A stretch of 64,000 bases of DNA from Chitinophaga sp. Ak27 (GTDB lineage: Bacteria > Bacteroidota > Bacteroidia > Chitinophagales > Chitinophagaceae), in contig NZ_JABAOB010000012.1 in the NCBI RefSeq assembly GCF_012726295.1, forward strand, positions 186,001 to 250,000, in the 5' to 3' direction. Position 1 is the first letter of the stretch, and every line of letters starts with the position of its first letter. Both the position numbers and the translations under genes were made by a program. Under the pieces are notes generated by a model. It did not search any database. It saw nothing but the letters and a program-made list of their open reading frames with translations, and was not told the origin of the DNA. Below, one piece after another: positions 34,105 through 49,100 of the stretch.

Positions 34105-37100
34105 TTACCGTAATATGGTTACCCAACCTTTGTACTTCTTGATACCACTTTCTTTCCTTACTTCCAGTATATAGTAGTAGGTGCCTTCATTCAGGTTGGA
34201 ACCATCCCAATCGTTATGGTAATCCTTCGACTGGTACACCTGTCCACCCCAACGGTTGAAGATAAAGATGGCAGCACCCGGATATTTTTCCAAACCACCG
34301 ATGATGAACCTTTCGTTCTTACCATCGCCGTTCGGTGTAATCACATTCGGGAATGACAAGTCTGACCCTTCTACCGCTATCGTTGATACGCCTACGTTAT
34401 TGGTGCTATCGGCATCCGGCATATTGGTACTGTAAGCCGTTGCTTCGTTGATCAGCTTACCGCCCTCAATTACGCGGGCTGTCAGCGTCATCTGTACACT
34501 AGCTCCTACTGCCAGGTCACCGATATTCCATTCTACCAGCTTGGTGGCTTGCGTTACTATCACATCACCGCGATCTGCTGCTGTATGCGTTGGTATATCC
34601 AGTTGTACCGGTAAATGGTCTTCTGCCTTCACGCTGGTGACAGGGATGTTACCCACATTCTTCACCGTAATGCGATATGTCAGGTTTTGTCCCATACGGT
34701 AAGGTCCCGCTACCGGTGAAACGATTTCTTTGGTGACGATCAGATCGCCCGCCAGTTTGTCATCGTCTGCAATCGTTACAGTGGCTTCGGTGGCTGCACC
34801 TGTTGTGAAGGCGTAGTCGGCCGATTGACCGCCGGTGAGCTTGAACACCACCGTTTCTGGTCCTTCCACTTCGCGGTCGTCCTGAACTATTACCGGAACG
34901 ACTACACTGCTGGCGCCGGCCGGAATGGTAATGGTACCGCTGATGGCCGTGTAATCTGCATCCGGTGTGGCGCTGCCGCTCATCATATATTGTATGGTGA
35001 TAGGTGCGGCAGTACGCTTGCCACTTGCCAGGCTGATGGTAAACGCTCCGTCAACATTAGGTTCTGCGGCGTTTGGTTTACTTGCTGTGATCAACAGCCC
35101 CAGGTTGGTGTTGTCGTCATCTGCTATGTTTACAGTAGCGGTTTTATTAGCACCTATTGTATAGTTAATGGTGCTGGATTTGCCGCCGGTAACAGTGAGT
35201 ACTACGGTTTCAAGAGGCTCTATCAAGTCATCGTCTGTTACATTCATTGGCACCGTTACACTGTTTTGACCGGCCGGGATCACCACGGTACCTGTAAGCG
35301 CCTGGTAATCGCTGCCTGCCGTTGCACTACCCGCAATGGAGTAGGTAACGGTGATGTCGGCATCCGGTATTTTGCCGCTGGCAAGTTTAATTGTGAATTC
35401 ACCTGCTGTAGATGGTTCTGCCGCATTGGCCTTAGTAGCGCTGGCTTCCAGGTCCAGGTTGATATCGTCGTCATCCGCGATATTCACAGTAGCGGTGTTG
35501 CTGCTACCTGGTGTAAATACCAGGCTGCCTGCTTTACCACCTGTTCCGGTAATAATCACAGTTTCGTTTCCTTCTATCAACTGGTCGTCTATCACAGTTA
35601 CCGGTATGGTAACACTGTTCTGACCTGCAGGAATTACTACCGTGCCGGTTAAGGCGGTGTAATCAATTCCGCTCTTCGCGGTGCCTGCCACTGTATAGGT
35701 GGCGGTGATATCCATCGCTGCGCTTACACCGGTCGGTAAACTGATGGTGAAGCTACCATTGGTAGATGGCTCTGCACCGTCGGTATCCTTAGTAACATTC
35801 AGCACCAGGTTAGCATCTACCACTTCATCATCGGTGATGTTGGCAGTGGCGCTACCAGCGTTGGTGAAAGTAAAGTGACCGGAAGTGGCACTGGTTGGTG
35901 TAATGATAACCGTTTCAGTACCTTCTATTATCTTATCATCTTTTACTACCACTGGTATCGTGATGCTGTTCTGACCTGCAGGAATAACAACCGTACCTGT
36001 CAGTGCGGTATAATCTGCGTTGGCTGTAGCGGTACCCGCAGTCGTATAGTTGATGGTGATGTCTTCTGATGAAGTAACACCTGCCGGTAATCCGATAACG
36101 AAGCTACCATTGGTACCCGGCTCTGCACCGTCTGTTCCTTTGGCGGTCAATACCAGCTTGGCCGGAGTGATGCTTTCATCGTCTGTAATATTCACTGTCG
36201 CATTACCATTACCGGTGAAGGTAAAGTGAGCAGAGTTTCCTCCGCTGAGAGTGGCAACGACTGTTTCTGTAACTTCTATGATCTGGTCATCTGTCACCAC
36301 TACCGGGATTAACACGCTATTCTGACCTGCGGGGATCACTACTGATCCTGTAAGGGTCGTATAATCTGCGCCGGCAGTAGCTGTACCTGCCACGGTATAA
36401 TTTACTGTCACATCTTCTGATGACGTGATGCCTGCAGGGAGGCTCACCTTAAAGGCGCCATTGGTAGATGGTTCTGCACCATCGGTGTCTTTGGCGATGG
36501 TCAGTGCCAGGCTGGCCGGTGTAATGCTTTCATCATCGGTGATGTTAACTGTAGCACTACCATTGGCGGTAAACGTGAAGCTATTGGAAGTTCCGCCATT
36601 TAAGGTCATGATCACCGTTTCGGTCATTTCAATTACCTGGTCGTCTTTCACTACCACCGGTATTGCTACACTGTTCTGACCTGCCGGAAGAGTGATCGTT
36701 CCGGTGATAGCATTGTAGTCTGTTCCGCTGGTAGCGGTACCACCTATGCTGTAGTTGACAGTAATGTCTTCGGAAGAAGCAATGCCAGTTGGCAGGCTGA
36801 TGCTGAATGCACCGTTTGTGCCAGGTTCTGCACCATCCGCCGTTTTCACTACGCTCAACACGCGATTAGCCGGTGTGTCTTCATCATCGGCGATGTTCAC
36901 GGTAGCATTACCAGTACCGGTAAAGGTGAAGCTGGTGGATGCACCGCCGTTTAAGGTCATGATCACCGTTTCGGTATGCTCGATGAGTTTATCATCAATT
37001 ACCGTTACTGGTACATTCACACTGTTTTGACCTGCCGGGATGGTGACGGCTCCAGTGATGGCAGTATAATCTGTACCGGCAGTAGCGGTACCTGCAATGG

Positions 37101-40100
37101 TATAGTTCACCGTTACATCTTCTGAGGATGCAACACCTGCAGGCAGGCTGATAGTAAACGCACCATTAGTACCAGGTTCTGCGGCATCTGTTGTTTTTAC
37201 TACTGTCAGTACCCTGTTGGCCGGATCGCCTTCATCATCGGTAATATTTACAGTAGCATTGCCAGTACCGGTGAAGGTGAAGCTGGTAGAAGTGCCGCCA
37301 TTCAGCGTCATAATCACGGTTTCAGTAGGTTCGATGAGTTTATCATCTATTACCATTACTGGTACGTTCACGCTATTCTGACCCGCTGGGATTGTGATGG
37401 CGCCGGTGATGGCGGCATAGTCTGTACCGGCAGTAGCTGTACCTGTGATGGTATAGTTTACGGTTACATCTTCAGAAGAAGCGATACCGGCAGGCAGGCT
37501 TATTTTAAATCCGCCATTGGTAGACGGTTCTGCGCCATCTGCTGCTTTGGCAACGGTGAGTACGCGGTTAGCCGCCGTATTCTCATCATCCGTAATATTC
37601 ACGGTAGCATTACCAGTACCGGTGAAAGCAAAGCTGGTAGAAGTTCCGCCGTTCAGCGTCAGGATCACCGTTTCAGTATTCTCAATTAACTGGTCGTCTT
37701 TTACATTCACTGGTACGGTTACACTATTCTGGCCGGCAGGAACAGTGATGGTTCCCGTGATAGCTGTGTAGTCTGCACCACTGGTGGCCGTACCGCCGAT
37801 GGTATAGCTAACCGTGATGGCTTCGGAAGAAGCGATACCTGCTGGCAGGCTAATTTTAAATCCGCCATTGGTACCCGGTTCCGCGGCATCGGCTACCTTA
37901 CTTACGGCCAGTACGCGGTTAGCCGCCGTGTTCTCATTATCTGTAATATTCACGGTAGCATTACCTGTGCCGGCGAGCGTAAAGCTGTTAGAAGTACCGC
38001 CGCTCAGGGCCATGATAACGGTTTCTGTGTTTTCGATCAGCTGATCATCTATTACAGCCACCGGAACGCTTACGCTGTTCTGACCCGCCGGGATAGTGAT
38101 GGCTCCTGTGATGGCGGTATAATCAGTACCGCTGGTAGCTGTACCGGCAACTGTATAGTTTACGGTAATCGCTTCGGAAGAAGTGATACCTGCTGGCAGG
38201 CTGATTTTGAATGCGCCGTTAGTGCCAGGTTCTGCGGCATCGGCTGTTTTCACAATGCTGAGTGTGCGGTTAGCCACCGTATTCTCATCATCCGAGATGT
38301 TCACCGTAGCTGCACTGCCGCCGGCAAAGGTGAAGCTGGTGGAGGTACCTGTTGTGATGGTCATGCCCACGGTTTCTGTACCTTCCAGGATCTGGTCATT
38401 GATCACCTGTACCGGAATGGTTACGCTATGCTGCCCGGCAGGGATTATCACGGTGCCGGTGAGCGCCGTATAATCTACGCCGCTGGTAGCGGTACCATTA
38501 ATGGTGTAGGTTACTGTAATAGGCTCTGATGAAGCTATTGTGCCTGGCAGGCTAATGGTGAACTCACCATTGGTACCTGGTTCTGCGGCCTGCTTCGTAG
38601 CCGTTACGTTGAGTATACGGTTAGCCGCAACATCATCGTTGTCGAGTATGTTTACAGTAGCGTTGCTGTTACCGGTGAAGGTAAAGTTGGTAGAAGAACC
38701 ACCGTTCAGCGTCATCACAACGGTTTCTGTATTTTCAATCAATTGATCATCGATTACCGGTACCTGAACAGTAACACTGTTCTGACCTGCTGTGATCAGG
38801 GCGGAAGCGCTGAGCGTGGTGTAGTCAGTACCTGCGGTGGCAGTGCCACTGATGGTATAGTTTACGGTCACGTTTTCAGCAGCGGTAATACCTGCAGGCA
38901 GACTAATAATAAATGTACCGTTGGTAGATGGTTCAGCTGCGTCGGCGCCTTTTACCACGGTGAGTACGCGGTTAGCCGCGGTGTTATCATCATCTGTAAT
39001 GTTCACGGTAGCATTACCAGTACCGGTGAAAGTAAAGCTGGTAGAAGTACCGCCATTCAGCGTCATCACCACTGTTTCTGTCGTTTCAATCACCTTGTCG
39101 TCGATCACCGGCACGGTTACAAATACCGTGTCTTTACCGGCCGGGAAGGTTACGGTGCCACTCAGGGCGGTGTAATCCTGTCCGCTGGTAGCGGTGCCAC
39201 CGATAGTGTAATTTACGGTGATGTCTTCGGAGGCGGTGATGCCGGCAGGTAAGCTGATGGCAAACTGGCCATTAGTGCCTGGTTCTGCGGCGTCGGCCTT
39301 TTTGGTGACAGACAGTATACGGTTGGCCGTGGTGTTGTCATCATCTGCAATATTTACCGTAGCAGTACCGCTGGCGGCGCTGGGCACAAAGGCAAAGCTG
39401 GCAGAGGTACCATTGGTCAGCGTCATGATCACCGTTTCGGTGTTTTCAATGATCTTGTCATCTGTTACCGTTACTGGTACGCTAACACCGTTCTTACCAG
39501 CCAGGATAACTGCTGAACCAGTAAGACTGGCGTAATCGGTGCCATTCACGGCAGTTCCTGCAACCGTATAATTAACAGTGATATCTTCCGCAGCGGTGAT
39601 ACCAGCAGGCAAGCTGATATTGAAGTTGCCATTGGTGCCTGGTTCTGTGGCATCTGTGGTTTTAACTACTGTCAGCGTTCTGTTTCCGCCGTCATCGTCG
39701 GTGATGTTCACAGTGGCATTACCAGTACCGCTGAAGATGAAGCTGGCAGAGGTTCCGCCGTTCAACGTGAGGATCACGGTTTCTGTGCTTTCAATGATCT
39801 GGTCATTGATCACACTCACCGGAACGTCCACGCTATCTTTTCCTGCAGGGATCACTACGGTACCGCTGAGGGTATTGTAGTCTGCGCCGCTGGTGGCCGT
39901 ACCTGCAATGGTGTAATTCACCGTAATATCTTCAGACGAAGTTACTCCACCAGGCAAACTGATCGTAAACTTACCGTTTGTAGCCGGTTCCGCTGCGTCG
40001 CCTGCATTTTTTACACTCAGTACCCGGTTAGCTATAGTGTTATCGTCATCTGCGATATGCACGGTAGCATTGCCGGTTGTACCGCTTGCCACGAGCGTAA

Positions 40101-43100
40101 AGCTGGTGGATGTACCTCCTGTGGCCGTCAATACAACGGTTTCTGTATTTTCTATAATCTTATCGTCGATCACGCTAACGGTTACAGGCACACTTGGCTG
40201 GCCCGCAGGGATTACCACGGTGCCGCTAAGCGCAGTGTAATCTGTACCACTGGTAGCAGTGCCGCCTACAGTGTAGCTAACGGTGATGTCTTCCGATGCG
40301 GTATAACCTGCCGGTAATCCAACTGTAAACATTCCGTTGGTAGCTGGTTCTGCACCGTCTACAGGATTGGTCACGTTGATTACCAGGTTGGTCGCCACGT
40401 TATCATCATCCGCAATATTCACCGTAGCGTTACCGCTGGTAAAGCTGGTAACGAAGTTGAAGCTGGTACTTGTACCGCTGGTGAGGGTCATCACCACGGT
40501 TTCTGTGGTTTCGATCACCTTATCGTCGATCACCGGCACTGGTACAAATACGGTGTCCTTACCAGCCGGGATGACCACTGTACCGCTCAATGCAGAGTAA
40601 TCTTTTCCACTGGTAGCGCTGCCGCCAATGGTATAGTTTACGGTGATGTCTTCGGAAGCAGTGATGCCAGCAGGCAGCGTGATGGCAAACTTGCCATCAG
40701 TACCCGGTTCTGCGGCATCGGTTATTTTGGTGACAGACAGTACGCGGTTAGCCGCGTTGTTGTTGTCATCATCTGCAATATTTACGGTCGCGCTGCCATT
40801 ACCTGTTAACGTGAAGGTAGTGGAGCTACCCCCGTTGAGGGTCATGATCACGGTTTCTGTATTCTCTATCACCTTATCATCTATTACAGGTACTGATACT
40901 ACTACCCCGTCTTTACCAGCCAAAATCACGGCTGTACCAGCAAGTGCGGTATAGTCTGTGCCACTGGTGGCCGTACCGGTAATGTTATAGTTCACCGTAA
41001 TATCTTCTGATGCAGTATATCCTGCCGGCAATGTAATATGGAAGGAACCCGGAACAGACGGTTCTGCCGCATCGCCCGCGTTGGCAACGCTCAGCACGAG
41101 GTTGGCTGCCACGTTGTCGTTGTCGGTGATGTTTACGGTGGCATTGCCGCTACCGGTGAAGGTAAAGCTGCTGGAAGTTCCTCCTGCCAGGGTGGCGATC
41201 ACGGTTTCTGTAGGCTCTATGATCTTGTCATCTGCCACTGTAACGGGAACGTCTACTGTACCTGCTCCTGCAGGGATGACTACTGTGCCGGTTAAGGCGG
41301 TGTAGTCAGCACCTGGGGTGGCAGTACCCGCCACGGTATAGTTCACGGTGATGGCTTCAGCCGTGGTGATACCGGCAGGCAAACTGATCGTAAATGCCCC
41401 ATTGGTAGATGGTTCCGCGGCATCGCTCTTCCGCACTATACTCAATGCAAGGTTAGCTGGTGTAAGCGATTCGTCATCTGTGATATTAACGGTAGCGGTA
41501 CCTTCTATGGCGCTCGGTACCAACGTGAAGTCGGTGCTGCTGCCGCCGGTAAGGGACACGACCACGGTTTCTGTAGGCTCTATGATCTTATCATCTTTCA
41601 CAGTTACCGGCAGGTCAACGCTGTCTTTACCGGCAGGCAGTACGATGCTGCCGCTGAGGGTGTTGTAGTCATCACCGCTGGTGGCTGTACCTGTTACGGT
41701 ATAGTTCACGGTAATATCCTGGGAAGCTGTATAGCCGGCAGGCAACTTGATGGTAAAGGCGCCATTAGTAGATGGTTCTGCACCGTCGTTCTTCTTCTTG
41801 ATACTCAGCACAAGCGCTGAGGAGGTATTGTCGTTATCCACGATGTTCACCGTATCGCTGCCATGAGTGCCGCTGGCGGTAAAGTTAAAGTGAGTGCTGG
41901 CGCCACTATTCAGTTTCATGATCACGGTTTCAGTTGTCTCTATGATCTTATCGTCGATCACTGTCACCGGCACAATTACCTTGTCGCTGTTAGCCGGGAT
42001 CACTGCAGTACCGCTGAGGGTCGTATAGTCGGTGCCGTTAACCGCCGTGCCGGTAATGGTGTATTGAACGGTAACATCTTCCGCTACGGTTACGCCGTTA
42101 GGCAGGTTAATGCTGAAGCTTCCGTTGGTACCCGGTTCCGCAGCATCGGCGGTCCTGGTTACCGTCAGCGCCGTGTTGGCAAGTGTATTATCATCATCCG
42201 TAATGTTCACGGTAGCGCTACCTTTAGCAGGGTCGGGGGTGTATGCTGCACCGCCGGTGCCACTGGTGATGGTCAGGGTCACGTCTTCTGTAGGCTCAAT
42301 GATCTTATCATCTATCACATTAACGGCTACCAGCACATCCGGATCTCCGGCTGGTATCACCACGGTATTGGTCAACGCGGTGTAGTCTGCGCCGGCAGTG
42401 GCGGTACCTCCTACGGTATAAGTCACAGTGATCGGCACAGCTGCGGTATAACCGGCAGGCAGGCTTATGAGGAACTGACCGTTGGTACCTGGTTCTGCGG
42501 CGTCGCCATTATTGATAACGCTCAGCATCCGGTTGGTGGGATTGTCATCATCATCGGTGATGTTCACCGTAGCGGTGGCAATGCCGGCGGTGAAGGTGTA
42601 GTCCGGAGAAGTACCACCTGTAACGGTGAGGACTACCGTTTCTGTACCTTCTATGATCTTGTCGTCTTTCACGGTAACGGGCACGTCTATACTATTCTGG
42701 TCGGCAGGTATTACAACCGTACCGGAAAGGGTGCCGTAATCTGTTCCGTTGATCGCGGTACCGGCAATAGTGTAATTCACGGTTACCGGCTTAGCCGACG
42801 TTATGTTAGCAGGCAGGCTGATAGTAAACGCACCATCAATACCAGGTTCTGCTGCATCCGTTTTCTTCGTGATGTTGATCACCTGGTTAGCCGCTGTATT
42901 ATCATCATCGGTAATGTTCACGGTGGCAGTACTGTTACCAGTGGCCGGTGTGAAGTTAAAGCTACTGCTGGTTCCGCCAGTCAGTGTCATTACCACTGTT
43001 TCTGTGCCTTCTATGATATTATCGTTGGTTACAGGTACGGCTACTTTAACGTCCGGTTGACCGGCAATGATCTTCGCGGTACCGGTGAGCGCAGTATAGT

Positions 43101-46100
43101 CAAAACCTGCACCTGGGGTGGCGGTACCACCGATGGTATAAGTTACGTCGATGTCTTGCGACGCGGTATAACCAGCAGGCAGGCTAATGGTAAATTCGCC
43201 AGCAGTACCTGGTTCTGCGCCATCGGCTGTTTTCGTCACCATCAACACGCGGTTAACAGCAGTACTGTCATTATCGATGATATTCAGGGTGGCATTGTTA
43301 CCTGCCGGATCGGCGGTATAAGTGAACGCATTGGCGTCCGTACCACCTGTCAGATTTAGTATAGCCGTTTCCGTAGGTTCGATAATCTTGTCATCGCTAA
43401 CGATCAACGGTATAGTAAAGCTGTTGCTATTAGCCGGCAGCTTGATGGCGCTGATGGTGTAGTCGGTATTACGGGCAGCGGTACCAGTCATATTGTAACT
43501 GAACGTGATATCAGCGGCAGAAGTATAGCCTGCAGGGAGGCTGATAGTATAGGCGCCATTGGTGCCTGGTTCAGCGGCATCATCTTTTTTCACCACTTTC
43601 AGCACCTGGTTCACCGCAGTAGCATCGTCGTCTGCAATGTTAACAGTAACATTACTATTAGCCGGATCTGGCGGGAAGATGTAGGCATTGCCGCCTCCAT
43701 CTGTTGCACTACCCGAGAGGAGCGTAATGGTGATGTTTTCAGTTGGCTCAATGATCTTATCATCCAGCACATTGATTGGTATCAGTGCATCATTGCTGCC
43801 ACCCGGAATAGTGATAGTGCTCAGCGCCTGGTAGTCCTCGCCGGAAGTAGCGGTACCGGATATGCTATAGCCAATTGTAACAGGCCATGCGGAGGTAGCT
43901 GTGCCGGCCAGTTTCACTCTGAAGCTTCCGTTACCGGCTGGCTCAGAGGCATTAACAGGCGTAACCACCTGTATAGGCGTGCTGGAAGCAGCGTTGGCGT
44001 CTATGATATTCACCACTGCACCGTTGCCAGATGGATCTATTGTAAATGGCATACTGGCAGAAGCTGCGTTGATGAGGTTCATTACCACTGTTTCCGGACC
44101 TTCAATAATACCATCGTTAATAGCTGCTACATCAATGAACACTTCATTAGAGCCTGCAGGTATAGTGAAACTACCGGCAGGTATCGTCGGTAGACTGTAG
44201 TCTGTTGGCGTGGCCGCAGGACCGTTAGCTGTTCCTCCAAGGTTATAGGTGATCACCACGTCATACTGGGCAGTAACGCCTGGTGGCAGGGAAACCCTGT
44301 AACGACCATTGGTACTACCTTCTATCGCATCCGACACTTTAGTGAGCAATATTACATTACTGTTAGCCGTGTAATCATCATCCGCGATATTCACTGTGGC
44401 AGCGCCTCCACCAGCGGCTACAGTATAGGTAAACTGTGTATCGCTGCCACCGGTGATCGTCATATCCACAGTTTCCGTTGGCTCAATGATCTTATCATCT
44501 ATCACATTAACGGGTATGGTTACACTGTTCTGACCAGCAGGGATGGTAATAGTGCCAAGCGCCTGGTAGTCAGCGCCCACGGTAGCTGTACCGCTGGTGC
44601 TGTAAGCCACCGTAATGTCCCTCGCGGAAGTAATATTCGCAGGCAGGCTTACTTTGAAGCTGCCAGGAGTAGATGGTTCTGCTCCATCAGTATTTTTAGT
44701 TACTGTCAGTACCTGGTTGGCGGCAGTGTTGTCGTCATCATCCAGGGTTACCTGGGCGGTGCCGGCGGTTCCGCTTACAGTATAAGCGAAGCTGCCGCTG
44801 TTACCACCGCTAAGCGTGAGATTTACTGCTTCCTGACCTTCGATGATCTGATCATCTATTACGGTAACAGGAACATCCACACTATTCTGACCCGCCAGGA
44901 TGATAGCCGTACCTGTCAGCGCCGTGTAGTCTTTACCACCGGTAGCAGTACCGGCAATGGTATAAGTAACGGTAATATCTTCTGATGGGAAGACGTTGGC
45001 TGGCAGACTGATTTTAAACTTGCCGTTGGTGCCTGGTTCTGCGGCATTGCCATTGTTAGTAACGCTCAGTACACGGCTGGCGGCGGAGTTTTCATCATCT
45101 GCAATATTCACGGTAGCGGTAGCATTGGCGGGGTCGGCTGTATAAGTCAGGCCTGCGCCGGTACCACCGGTAATCGTCATAATCACGGTTTCGGTATTCT
45201 CTATTAACTGATCGTCCTTCACTAATACTGGTACCGATACCGTCGGCTGGTTGGCCGGCAAAGTCACCGTGCCGGTAAGCGCGGTGTAATCAGACCCACT
45301 AGTGGCTGTACCAGCAATGGTATAGTTGACAGTGATTGGCGCCGCTGCGGTATAGCCGGCAGGGAGGCCAATGGTAAAGGCGCCATTGGTGCCTGGTTCT
45401 GCGGCATCGCCGCCATTGATCACACTCAATACCTGGTGGGCCGCAATGTTATCGTTGTCGGTGATGTTGGCCGTTGCACTGCCGTTGGTAGCGTCGACCG
45501 TGAAAGTAAAGCTGGTGCTGGTACCGCCTGTAAGCGTGAGCACCACGGTTTCTGTACCTTCTATGATCTTATCATCTATTACATTTACCGGTATAACTAC
45601 ACTATTTTGTTTGGCAGGTAATACAATGCTGCCTGTCAGGGTTGTGTAATCGCTGCCGTTAGTAGCGGTACCACTAATAGTGTAATTAACGGTTACCGGT
45701 TCTGACGAGGACACGATTCCAGGCAGACTTACCTTGAAGCTGCCGTTGCCGGCAGGTTCTGCAAGGTCTGATTGTTTCACAATGCTGAGTACGCGGTTGG
45801 TACCTGTATTGTCGTCATCGGCAATGTTCATCGTTTCCTGGCCATTGGTGGGGCTAGGCGCGAAAGTCAGCGTGCTGGTGCTACCACCAGTAACCGTTAC
45901 GATCACTGTTTCTGTATTCTCAATGAAATCATCATTGATCACATTCACTGGCAATGTGGTGCCATTTGAACCACCAGGGATAGTTACGGTACCACTCAGG
46001 GTCGCATAATCTGAACCTCCGGTAGCAGTACCACTTACGGTATAGTTTACGGTGATAGGTTCAGGAACCGTTATGCCTGCCGGCAGGTTAATCTTGAAAG

Positions 46101-49100
46101 TATTGTTTGTTCCGGGTTCAGCCGCATCGCCTGTTTTGGTGATGCTCAGTACGCGGTTGTCCGGGGTATCATCATTATCGATAATGTTGCCGGTTGCACT
46201 TCCTTCAACTGCATCAGGTGTGAAAGTGAAATTAGTGGAAGACCCGCCGGTGATATTGATGATCACGGTTTCGGTACCTTCTATAATCTGGTCATCTACT
46301 ATATTCGCCACGATGGCTGTTCCTGTGCTTCCAGCTGAAAGGACAGCTGTTCCACTGAAGTGTGCAGGGGTTATACCATTATAGTCAACACCTAAGGTGG
46401 CGGTACCACCTATGGTATAATTTATTGTTACCGGTTCGGAGTAGGTAATACCTGGAGCCGGCAGGAAATTGAATCTCAATGTGGCGCCGCCTTCTGCCCC
46501 ATCACGGGCAAGCTGCACCCTTACAACCCGGTTGGCCGGCGTATCATCATCGTCTGCAATATTCACCGTAGCAGTTTTGGCTGCTGCAGACGCAGTATAG
46601 GCAGATGTACCATCTGTGCCGCTGGTGAGGGTCATTACAACCGTTTCTGTTACTTCAATGATTTTGTCATCGTTCACAGTCACCGGTACAGTTACAAAAG
46701 GTTGACCAGCCGCTATGGTAGCGGTACCGCTTAATGTAACGTAATCAGCAGTGCTGGTAGCCGTTCCTCCTATTGTGTAGTTCACGGTAACGGGTACAGA
46801 AGAAGTGAAGCCTGTAGGCAGGCTGATTTTAAACTCACCTGGCGTACCTGGTTCTGCGCCATTGCCATTATTAACAACGCTCAGCACACGGTTAGCAGCG
46901 GTATTATCGTCATCGGCAATATTCGCCGTGGCCGCACCATTAGCGGCGCTAACGGTATAACTGAAGTTGGTAGAGCTGCCGCCGGAAAGCGTCAACGTTA
47001 CTGTTTCTGTGCTTTCTATTACCTGGTCGTCGATGACTGCAACAGGCAGGATAATGGAGTTCTGTCCTACCGGGATGGTAGCAGTACCAGTTAATGTAGT
47101 ATAGTCGGTACCGTTAGTTGCTGTTCCCCCAATGGTATAATTCACCGTAATATCCTCGGAAGGAGTAACCGTTCCAGGCAAACTGATCTTGAATGTTGCA
47201 TTAGTAGCCGGTTCCGCACCATCGGCGGTCTTCGTAATGCTCAGCACGCGGTTTACAGGCGTGTTATCATCATCCAGGATATTCACGGTAGCATTACCGT
47301 TGGTAGCGCTGACCGTAAAGGCAAAGCTGGCGCTCGCACCGCTGGAAAGTGCCATGGTTACCGTTTCGGTATTCTCCATCAGCTGGTCGTCGATCACGGT
47401 CACTGGCACGGTTACACTATTCTGACCTGCAGGTATGATGGCAGTATTGGTGATGGTGGTATAGTCGGTGCCGTTAATCGCTGTACCGCCAATGGTGTAG
47501 GTGACGGTAATAGGCTCAGCAGCCACAATGTCGTCGGCTGTGGTAGCGCCTTTCGGCAAACTGATTTTGAACCGGCTGTTGGTACTTGGTTCAGATGCAT
47601 CTCCTCCGTCGTTGGTCACGCTGAGGATACGGTTGCCACCGGTGTTATCATCATCAGCGATATTGGCAGTGGCACTGCCATCCGTGCCGCTGATGGTGAA
47701 AGCAAAGCTGGTGCTGGTACCGCCGGTCACCGTTGCAATGACAGTTTCTGTATTCTCGATGATCTTGTCATCGACAACGGTGATGGGCAGAGGAATGCTG
47801 TTCTGTCCAGCAGGCAGCACGATTGATGTTCCCAGGGCGGTGTAGTCAGCGCCACTGGTAGCGGTACCGGAGGATGTATAGGCTATGGTTATATCTTCGG
47901 AAGAAGTGATATTGGCAGGGAGCCCGATGGTGAATTCCCCGTTGGTGGACGGTTCTGCGGCATCCGTTTTCTTCTTGATACTGATCAGGCGGTTAAGTGC
48001 TGTATTATCATCATCCGCGATGGTAACAGTAGCATTACCATTGGTACCGCTGGCAGTATAGTTGAAGCTGGTGCTGCTGCCACCGGTAAGCGTTACCACT
48101 ACCGATTCGGTATTTTCAATCACCTGGTCGTCGATTACATTAACAGGCACCACCACGCTGTCTTTACCTGCCGGTATAGTTACCGTGCCGGTAAGGGCAG
48201 TATAATCAGCCCCACTGGTGGCTGTACCGCCTACTGTATAGTTGACGGTAATGGCTTCGGTAGGTATCACACCTGCCGGTAAATGGATCGTAAATTCACC
48301 GTTGGTACCCGGTTCAGCGGCGTCGGTCTTCTTAGTGATGCTCAGTACCAGGTTGGCCGGTGTATTCTCATCATCAATAACATTCACAGTTGCACTTACC
48401 GCACCAGTAGTTGGCGTCAGGGTAAAGTTGGTTGAGCTACCACTGGTAATGGTGGCGATTACGGTTTCTGGTTTTTCCAGCAACTGATCATCCAATACCA
48501 GCACTGGCAGGGTTACGCCAGGCTGACCTGCAGGAATCACAATCGATCCGCTGAGTGCCACATAATCTGCACCTGGAGTGGCAGTACCGGCAATAGCATA
48601 GTTAACGGTGATATCTTCAGATGAAGTAACGCCTGCCGGCAAACTGATATTAAAGGCGCCGTTAGTGGCGGGTTCTTTAGCATCCTTGCTCCAGGTAATA
48701 CCTACCGTAGTTTTAGCCGGGTCATTGCTGTCGTTATCGGCAATGTCCAGTGAAGCAGTTGATTGTGTGCTGCTGATATTATAAGCATCGCCACTGATGG
48801 TGCCTATGGCGCCGCTCAGCGTAACGTTCACATTTTCTGTTATTTCCAGGATGTTGTCGTCGGTCACTGCTACAGGCAGGGATATACTATTGCTACCAGA
48901 TGGGAAGGTAACCGTACCGGTGAGCGTAGTATAGTCGCCGCCGTTGGTGGCGGTACCACTCACCGTATAGTTCACGGTGATGTCTTCGGTTGCGTTTACT
49001 GTCCCAGGGAGACTGATTTTGAAGGAACCGTTCTGTGCTCCCTCTTTACCATCCTGTACTTTGGTGATAGCCAACGTTTGGTTCACAGCTGTCAGGCCAC

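Noticed and set aside
41863..43359. A 498-codon plus-strand open frame opposite the Calx-beta array, with similar shorter ones at 34825-35652 and along 36400-48500
   Set aside because: They recur once per repeat unit with the same peptide patterns. They are mirror images of the biased codons of the adhesin and have no start signals or family likeness.
34750..49090. Regularly spaced repeats suggesting a CRISPR array
   Set aside because: The period is about 350 bp, not 60-75 bp, the repeats are in frame and code for Calx-beta domains, and no cas genes are present.
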